A DNA stretch of 64,000 bases from Rhodospirillales bacterium (GTDB taxonomy: Bacteria > Pseudomonadota > Alphaproteobacteria > Acetobacterales > Acetobacteraceae), in the NCBI GenBank assembly GCA_018971565.1, contig JAGXAO010000001.1:43902-107901 (forward strand), in the 5' to 3' direction. Every line of letters starts with the position of its first letter. The stretch's first letter is position 1. Position numbers and translations under genes: made by a program. The notes under the pieces were generated by a model. The model worked only from the letters and a program-made list of their open reading frames with translations. It did no database searches and was not told the DNA's origin. Below, piece by piece: positions 57,848-64,000 of the stretch.

Positions 57848-58006
57848 CGTCAATATCCTGAAAATACCCGGCCCTAAGTAATGTACCGTGCGGGAATTTA
57901 CCAATACGCCTCCGGCGCGGATGCCTGCGTAAGGTTGCAATGCCTAACCAATGCAACGACAATCAAACAAACGACACGGCCTGAATCAACAAAGGCAACG
58001 CCAACC

Positions 58007-60688
58007 ATGCCGGAACAAAGCCTCATGGAAAAAATCGATACCGCCGCCAACCATCTGGCCGGCTATCTGGACCATCTCGGGGAGAGGCTGAATCTCCGTG
58101 GCTGGGTCTGGTGTGAAGCAGAGCCCGCGCGGCGGCTGGAGATTGAAATTCTCCTCAACGGCGCGCTGGCAGGCCGCGCCATGGCCGATCTTTATCGGCA
58201 GGATGTGGAGGATGCGGGCAAGGGCGATGGCCATTACGGCTTTGCCTGGAAGCTGCCAATCGCCGCACTGGCGTCGGCGGGCCAGGTGGAAATCGCCGTG
58301 CGGGTGGCGGGCACGGATTTCGTTCTCACCAGCCCCTTCACCATTCCGGGGCCGGAGATGGCGGCCCGGCTGACGAAATATGCCACCCTGACGCAGGACC
58401 CGGATGACGCACGTGAGGCTTTGCGTGCCGCGGCCCGGTTGGCGGCGGAAGATCCATGGCATGTGCTGGGCCTTGCCAATACCCTGCGTGAAGCCGGCGC
58501 CCCGCAAGAGGCCGCGCCGATGCTGCGGGCACTGCTCGAAACCCACCCGAAATTCTGGCACGCGCATGTGGCGCTCGGCCATATCGCCCGCGCCGGGGGA
58601 GACCGCGCGGCGGCGCTGGGCTGGTTTACTCAGGCGGCGGCGCTGGAACCGGGCGATGTGTGGCGCGGGCTGGATGTGGCGGAGGAACTGCGCGTTCTGG
58701 GCCGGGTGGAGGAGGCGAAAGCGGTGCTGGCCCAGGCGGCCGAAGCCTTCCCCCAATCCTGGGCGGTGGAAATGGGCCTTGGCCGTTGCGCCCATGCTCA
58801 GTCCGAGCATGGCGAGGCCCGGCGGCATTTCGAGGAAGCCGCCCGCCGGGCTCCAGACGAAATTGCCCCCAGGCTGGGATTGATCGAGGCGCTGCGGGAC
58901 GCGGGCGCGCTGGAGGACGCGCGGCGGGCAGCACTCGCGCTGCGCGCCACCCACCCTGGCCATATGCCCCTGCTGCTTACCCTGGCCCATACCGAGCGCC
59001 TGGCCGGGCTGCAGGAGGATGCGGCGGTGCATTTCGCCGAGGCGCTGGCGATGGAGCCGGAGAACCCGGCCTTGCTGGCCGAGCTTGCCCGGCAGGAATA
59101 CCAGCTTGGCCGTCAGCAGGAAGGCAACGCCCACCTCACCCGCGCGCTGGAGCTTGACCCCGGACATCGTGACGCGGTGAGCCAGCTTGCCGCCCAGGCG
59201 CTTGCGGTGGGAGATGCCGCGCAAGCCTTTGAGATTTTCAGCGCCGCCGCCGTGCTGCGCCCTGGTGAGCTGGCTTTTCGTTTCGGCGCACTGGATACGC
59301 TGGCCTGGCAGGGCCGCGCCGAAGAGGCGCTGGCTGGCCTGCTGGCGCTGGAACAGGAGCACGGCGCCACGCCCCAGTTGCAAAACTGGCGGGTTACGCT
59401 GCTGCGCCGCATTGGGCAGATGGAAGAGGCGCTGCACGCCGCCCGTGCCGCTACCGCCGCCGCCCCGCAGGAGTTCTGGCTTTGGGCCGAGCGGTTCCAG
59501 ACCGAACTTCTGGCTGGCTCGGACGCAATGCTGCAGAAATGCCTGTTTGGCATTCCCGCCGCCACCATGGCGGAGCGTGCGATCCGCCGCCGCTGTGTGG
59601 GCGCGCTCGCCGAAAGCCTGTGGCAGATGGATGCCGCCCTAGCCCATTACGAGGCCGCGGCGGCGCTGAACCCGAACGATGTTCTGTTGCAGGATGCGCT
59701 GGCCCGGGTGAAGCTGATGCGCTTTGACCTTTCCGGCGCGCGGGTGCATCTGCGCCGGCAGTATGAGCTGATGGCATCCAGCCGCCGCCTGCGCGGTGAA
59801 TCGCTCAATATTTCGCAATCGCTGCTCGGCCAGATGATCGACGAATACGCGCTGGATGATGGGCTTTGTACCAATCTGGCGGGGTTGAGCACGCAGCCCC
59901 CGGCGGCGCGGCTGGAGATGCTGGCTGCCCTCGCCCGGCAGGCGCCGGACAGCACCGCCCCCGCCGCCAGCCTGCTGCTGGCCCTGCGCCAGGCGGAGCG
60001 CACAGCATTGGTGCCGACACCAGAAGATACGCCGCCCATTCCCCGCACTATCAACATGTTCTGGGACCAGCCAGAGCCGCCAGGGGATGTAGCCGCGTTG
60101 ATGCAGAGCTGGCACAGCCGCAACCCTGGCTTTGGCTGGCGGCGCTTCAACGAAGCCCAGGCCGGGGACTATCTTGCCGCGAAATTCCCCAGCCCGGTTC
60201 TGCAAGCCTACCGGCGCGTGCGCGAAATTCCCCAAAAGGCCGATATCTTCCGCCTCGCCCTGCTGGTGGCGGAAGGTGGTGTGTATGTGGATGCCGATGA
60301 CCGCTGCCTGCACCCGCTGGATACGCTGCTGCCCGCGGGCGCCAGCCTAGTGCTGGCGCAAGAGGAGTTTGGCTGTGCCACGAACCACTTCATCGCGGCC
60401 ACGCCTGGCCACCCGGTGCTGCGGGCGGCGCTGCGCGCCGTGGTTACGGCGGTTAATAGGGGCGATAATGAGATACCCTGGCTGCTTTCCGGCCCTGGGT
60501 TGCTCACCAGGGCGCTGGCGCAGCACATAGCGGCGCATGGCATGGGCGGGTTGCCGCCGGGGCTTGCCCTGCTGGACCGCAGGCAGCTTGGCGCCGCCGT
60601 GGCGGGTGGGTGCTTCGCCGCCTACAAAACCTACCATATGCGCCACCGCAAACGCATAGATGCCGCGGCGGCGCATAAACCAGGTTAA
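58007..60688 (+). CDS. TPR-repeat protein with N-terminal GW module and C-terminal DXD (OCH1-like) glycosyltransferase
   Basis: LNLRGWVWCEAEPARRLEIEILLNG..., TPR array, IPRTINMFWDQPEPPGDVAALMQSW...VREIPQKADIFRLALLVAEGGVYVDADDRCLHPLD. Confidence 0.88.
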   Translation: MPEQSLMEKIDTAANHLAGYLDHLGERLNLRGWVWCEAEPARRLEIEILLNGALAGRAMADLYRQDVEDAGKGDGHYGFAWKLPIAALASAGQVEIAVRVAGTDFVLTSPFTIPGPEMAARLTKYATLTQDPDDAREALRAAARLAAEDPWHVLGLANTLREAGAPQEAAPMLRALLETHPKFWHAHVALGHIARAGGDRAAALGWFTQAAALEPGDVWRGLDVAEELRVLGRVEEAKAVLAQAAEAFPQSWAVEMGLGRCAHAQSEHGEARRHFEEAARRAPDEIAPRLGLIEALRDAGALEDARRAALALRATHPGHMPLLLTLAHTERLAGLQEDAAVHFAEALAMEPENPALLAELARQEYQLGRQQEGNAHLTRALELDPGHRDAVSQLAAQALAVGDAAQAFEIFSAAAVLRPGELAFRFGALDTLAWQGRAEEALAGLLALEQEHGATPQLQNWRVTLLRRIGQMEEALHAARAATAAAPQEFWLWAERFQTELLAGSDAMLQKCLFGIPAATMAERAIRRRCVGALAESLWQMDAALAHYEAAAALNPNDVLLQDALARVKLMRFDLSGARVHLRRQYELMASSRRLRGESLNISQSLLGQMIDEYALDDGLCTNLAGLSTQPPAARLEMLAALARQAPDSTAPAASLLLALRQAERTALVPTPEDTPPIPRTINMFWDQPEPPGDVAALMQSWHSRNPGFGWRRFNEAQAGDYLAAKFPSPVLQAYRRVREIPQKADIFRLALLVAEGGVYVDADDRCLHPLDTLLPAGASLVLAQEEFGCATNHFIAATPGHPVLRAALRAVVTAVNRGDNEIPWLLSGPGLLTRALAQHIAAHGMGGLPPGLALLDRRQLGAAVAGGCFAAYKTYHMRHRKRIDAAAAHKPG

Positions 60689-63600
60689 GCGGCTGGCAGC
60701 TCCGCCCCAGCCTTTTTTGCCTTGGTTTTATTGGCCGGTTTCTCCGCCGCCGGGGCGGTTGGCGTCCCGCCCAGCATTGTCCTGGTCAAGTGCTCCAGAT
60801 CAGCCTTTTTAGAGAAGAATGAGGCTGGCTGCGCGCCCTCGGCCACGGCATGTACCCGCCCTGCGGCAATCTCGTCGATCAGCTTCAGCACGCTTTCCGC
60901 ATCTGCTGGAAAGGGGAACACAACGCCGAAACCTGTCCTGCGGATGCGGTCCGCCGGCGCGCCGATATCCGGCGCCAGCGGAATAAAGCCGTGCTTCACA
61001 AGCTCAGAAAGGGTGTAGGAATAGGTCTCCGGCCAGGCGGGCAGAAACAGCGCCAGCCGCCCTGTGGTTTCTGCCAGCAGGCGGGGCAGTTCCTCGGGTG
61101 TGTATTTTCCGGTGATGGTAACATTGCCAACCGCCCGCAACGCCCGGTCCATGTTCGTGTAGCCGATGACCCGGAAATGCAGATGCGGATGTGTCAGCCG
61201 CGCGCGCTGCGCGATCTCCAGCAGTTTGTTCGAGCCCTTATGCGGGCCGATTGCCCCCAGCATCACAATCTCGTCGTCATTGCCCTGGCGGGCGGCTCCC
61301 GCCGCATCCTCCGCCGATTCCGGGTGCGGTGCGACGGTGATGTTGAACCCTGGAAAGATTTTGGCAAAATACCCCGCCGCGTTGGCCGAGGGCGCGATGA
61401 CATGGGTAAAGCGCGCCAGCAGCGTGGCGAATAGCGCGCGGTGCTCGGTCGTCGAAAGGTCGTTCAGCACGGAGGTCTCATGCGCGCCGCCCATCTTCAC
61501 GCATCGTCCGCAGGTGTCGGCATCCGCCCCGCCACAAAACCGGCCGATCGCGTCGATCATCGTCACGCGCGGGCAGAAGGAATAGAAATCATGCGCCCAG
61601 TAGAGGCTGCGGCGGCCTTCCAGCCAGCCGCCCAGGGTGCTCAGCACCGCCGCCGGAAAACCGAGAAGCTGATGCGCCAGCACCAGCCCGGGCGCGGCAC
61701 CGTCCATCACGGAGAACAGATCATCCACCTCCGCCGCTTTAAAGCGCGCGCAGATCAGCGGCGCCGCGCAGCTCAGTTCAATCAACCCGCCTTCGGTCAG
61801 GCTCAGCGAAAGCCGTGTAGCCCCGCCATAGCCCACTTCACGTTCGATATCCCGGATGGCTTTTGGCGTGCCACCCTCCAGCGCGTTGGAGATGACGAGC
61901 GCGAAGCGTGTACCGGCCTCCCGCGCGCGGGCCAGCCGGGCATGGTCCAGCGCCCAGCGTAACCGGCGCAAACCATCTTGTTTTTCGAATTCCATGATCA
62001 GCGGCGTGTATTCGGGGTAGAGCGCGTTCAGCCGCGGCTGGTTCTGCGCCAGCAGGCTCTCCCGCTCATTGCCGAAGGAGATGCTTTCTTTATGCTCCAC
62101 CAGCACGCCGCCCGCCGCCACGTTGCGGTAACCAAGCGCCGAGGCACGGGCGCAGAAATCATTCTCCTCGCCATAGCCGCGCCCGAAGGCTTCATCCAGA
62201 AACCCGATGCGTTTGATCACCTCGCGTTTAATGAACATGCAGAAGCCGTGGCCGGTCGGCACGTTCTCACAGGTTCCGGCGTTCGCGCTCAGCGCCAGCG
62301 CTGCCAGATCGGGCCAGCTGATATCCGGCAGGTAGGCTTCGCGCAGCTCGGCGCTGGGGTAGGAAAAAATGGTGGCGTTGCTGGACATGGCCGTGACGGT
62401 GCCGATCTCCGGCTGCGCGTGTGCAACCCTCGCCAGCTCATCCAGCCCGCCCGCGTGCAGCACGGTGTCTGAATTCAGCAGCACCGTGTCGATGCCCCGG
62501 CTCATGCCCATGCCGCGGTTCACAGTGCCGACAAAGCCAAGATTCTGTGCGTTTTCCAGCAGAATCACGTTGGGTGTGTCACGGTATGCGGCGAGCATTC
62601 CGGCCATCTCAGCATCCGGTGAACGGTCGTTGATGAGGATGAGCTGGTCTGTTGCCGGGTTGCGGTGCGCCAGCACGGATTCAATGCAGGCTTTTGTTAC
62701 CTCAACCCCGCGATATACCGGCACGATGATTGCCATGCGCACCGGCGGTGTGGGCTCTGTTATACAGCTTGGCTGCCGGGTGAGGGCAATGTCTTCGCTG
62801 CCGCGCACCTTGGCGAGATAGTCCCGTAACGCCGCGCTCAACACCGCGCGCTCGCCCGCGCCCAGGCCAGGCAGCGCCGCATTGGCCAGATGCGCCGCCT
62901 TATAAATGGCCGCCACGGCAGCAGGGCGCTTGGCCAGCAGATACGGTCCCTCGAACAAATCGCGCGTGCCGCCGGTAAAGCGAAGGCTTATCGCCACCGG
63001 CTCATCGGCTGGGGCATCCGCCGGGTCCAGCGAAATATCGAAGCCGGGCGTTCCGCAATCAGGGAAATGCGCCTGCACGTCTGTGCGCTCCCGGTCGCAA
63101 GGCACGGTTTTCACCAGCTTGCCGTTGCGGTACACGGCCAATTCGAAAATGCGTTTCGGCACATCCGGCGCATGCACCCAGCCAACCGCGCGCCCCGCTG
63201 AAATCATTTCGAGGTTCGCGCGCAAATTCAAATTACAGCTCGTGCGCCCGATCAATTTTCCGTTAGCGAAAACATCAAGCAGCACTTCTCCGGCGCCGAA
63301 ACAATCACTGTCGAGCTTCAGGCTGAACCGTGCTGGCATGAAGAGCGGGTCAGCCGCGCGCTCTTCAAACTTGGCCAGGCCACGCGCCACTTCCACGCCC
63401 GCGTTGTTCATCACGGTGATGAGCGGCGGTGTCGCTGCCCTGGTGCGCTCAGTCACCCAGCCGGTGACGATATCGGCCTCCACGGCGCAGTACCCGTCAT
63501 AAACTCCTGGGCCGATATCCAGTGGCGAGCCGACGAGCTCCTCGCCATTCGCCAGCACCCGCAACCGCTTCGCCTCGGTGCCGAGCGGAATGGCGATCCG

Positions 63601-63792
63601 GTAGGCCAGCGTGGTGCGGCCCAACCCCAACGCCGCGAGGTCTGGCCGGTGGCGCGAGGCGCGGCCCTTCGCCAGCAGCTTGCCTTCGAGGTCTATAACG
63701 GTGATGGCACAGTTTCCCGTATCCGGCACAGAAGCCGCCCACCCTGTCAGGTAGCTGCCTTCCATCGTGTCCACATGCCCCTTGATCGTCAT
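60685..63792 (-). CDS. Very large glycosyltransferase (three GW-type modules, then GT2, then GT4-like domain)
   Basis: MTIKGHVDTMEGSYLTGWAASVPD...; RMAIIVPVYRGVEVTKACIESVLAH...LLNSDTVLHAGGLDEL (GT2); IVMLGAIGPHKGSNKLLEIAQRARL...RLALFLPAWPETYSYTLSELVKHGFIPLAPDIGAPADRI (GT4-like). Confidence 0.9.
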   Translation of the reverse strand: MTIKGHVDTMEGSYLTGWAASVPDTGNCAITVIDLEGKLLAKGRASRHRPDLAALGLGRTTLAYRIAIPLGTEAKRLRVLANGEELVGSPLDIGPGVYDGYCAVEADIVTGWVTERTRAATPPLITVMNNAGVEVARGLAKFEERAADPLFMPARFSLKLDSDCFGAGEVLLDVFANGKLIGRTSCNLNLRANLEMISAGRAVGWVHAPDVPKRIFELAVYRNGKLVKTVPCDRERTDVQAHFPDCGTPGFDISLDPADAPADEPVAISLRFTGGTRDLFEGPYLLAKRPAAVAAIYKAAHLANAALPGLGAGERAVLSAALRDYLAKVRGSEDIALTRQPSCITEPTPPVRMAIIVPVYRGVEVTKACIESVLAHRNPATDQLILINDRSPDAEMAGMLAAYRDTPNVILLENAQNLGFVGTVNRGMGMSRGIDTVLLNSDTVLHAGGLDELARVAHAQPEIGTVTAMSSNATIFSYPSAELREAYLPDISWPDLAALALSANAGTCENVPTGHGFCMFIKREVIKRIGFLDEAFGRGYGEENDFCARASALGYRNVAAGGVLVEHKESISFGNERESLLAQNQPRLNALYPEYTPLIMEFEKQDGLRRLRWALDHARLARAREAGTRFALVISNALEGGTPKAIRDIEREVGYGGATRLSLSLTEGGLIELSCAAPLICARFKAAEVDDLFSVMDGAAPGLVLAHQLLGFPAAVLSTLGGWLEGRRSLYWAHDFYSFCPRVTMIDAIGRFCGGADADTCGRCVKMGGAHETSVLNDLSTTEHRALFATLLARFTHVIAPSANAAGYFAKIFPGFNITVAPHPESAEDAAGAARQGNDDEIVMLGAIGPHKGSNKLLEIAQRARLTHPHLHFRVIGYTNMDRALRAVGNVTITGKYTPEELPRLLAETTGRLALFLPAWPETYSYTLSELVKHGFIPLAPDIGAPADRIRRTGFGVVFPFPADAESVLKLIDEIAAGRVHAVAEGAQPASFFSKKADLEHLTRTMLGGTPTAPAAEKPANKTKAKKAGAELPAA

Positions 63793-64000
63793 CGAGACTC
63801 CATACGGTTTTAACTTTGCATTCAGGCCGTGCGCCACACCTGAGGCATGATTTCAGTTGTCACCTATCAACGCGCGGCGCTCAAGATCATGCGCGCCAGC
63901 ATATGAACTAATTTATTGCGCGGCGGTTAGGAGCGATGCTCGTTACGCCATATTTAGGATTATCATGTTGCGCTGCACCGTGAAGCCTGCTTTAAATAAT

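Noticed and set aside
57986-59437. 483-aa minus-strand ORF opposite the TPR glycosyltransferase
   Set aside because: Antisense GC shadow; the plus strand shows clear TPR repeats and a DXD glycosyltransferase.

Overview
The window appears to come from a GC-rich alphaproteobacterial chromosome, probably Acetobacteraceae-like (lineage is inferred). Host housekeeping genes flank a compact contractile-tailed prophage-like element at about 11.87-37.69 kb. The left host block holds mnmG (runs off the left edge), DUF1285, Nudix, CCA-adding enzyme, kup, mltA, Tim44-like, histidine phosphatase, N-formylglutamate amidohydrolase and a dual-GT2 glycosyltransferase. The right host block holds recX, rpmI-rplT, EcsC, FKBP, an aminotransferase, a cold-shock gene, an Rrf2 regulator, cytochrome c, Glu dehydrogenase, CsbD, tRNA-Met, Maf, XRE, Smr, DUF1192, DUF1013/TrcR-like, a YdcH-like gene, a sulfotransferase, a SNF2 helicase, nadE, pncB, class II DAHP synthase, gor and two very large glycosyltransferases. 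The phage element encodes a repressor, a TerS-like protein, TerL, portal, scaffold, capsid, sheath, tube, baseplate, tail fibres/spikes and a lysis module. No integrase, transposase, replication gene or tape-measure gene is recognisable. Its main internal signals are a -1 frameshift site (GGGAAAC) in the tail chaperone pair, an in-frame amber codon in a small pre-sheath gene, a single-base frame disruption in a tail-fibre gene, repeated operator half-sites with a probably leaderless repressor promoter, and both ends packed stop-to-stop against convergent host genes. The strongest hypothesis for something undescribed is a minimal or domesticated contractile-tail particle element (GTA-like, or a decayed prophage). 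This needs comparative and experimental tests.
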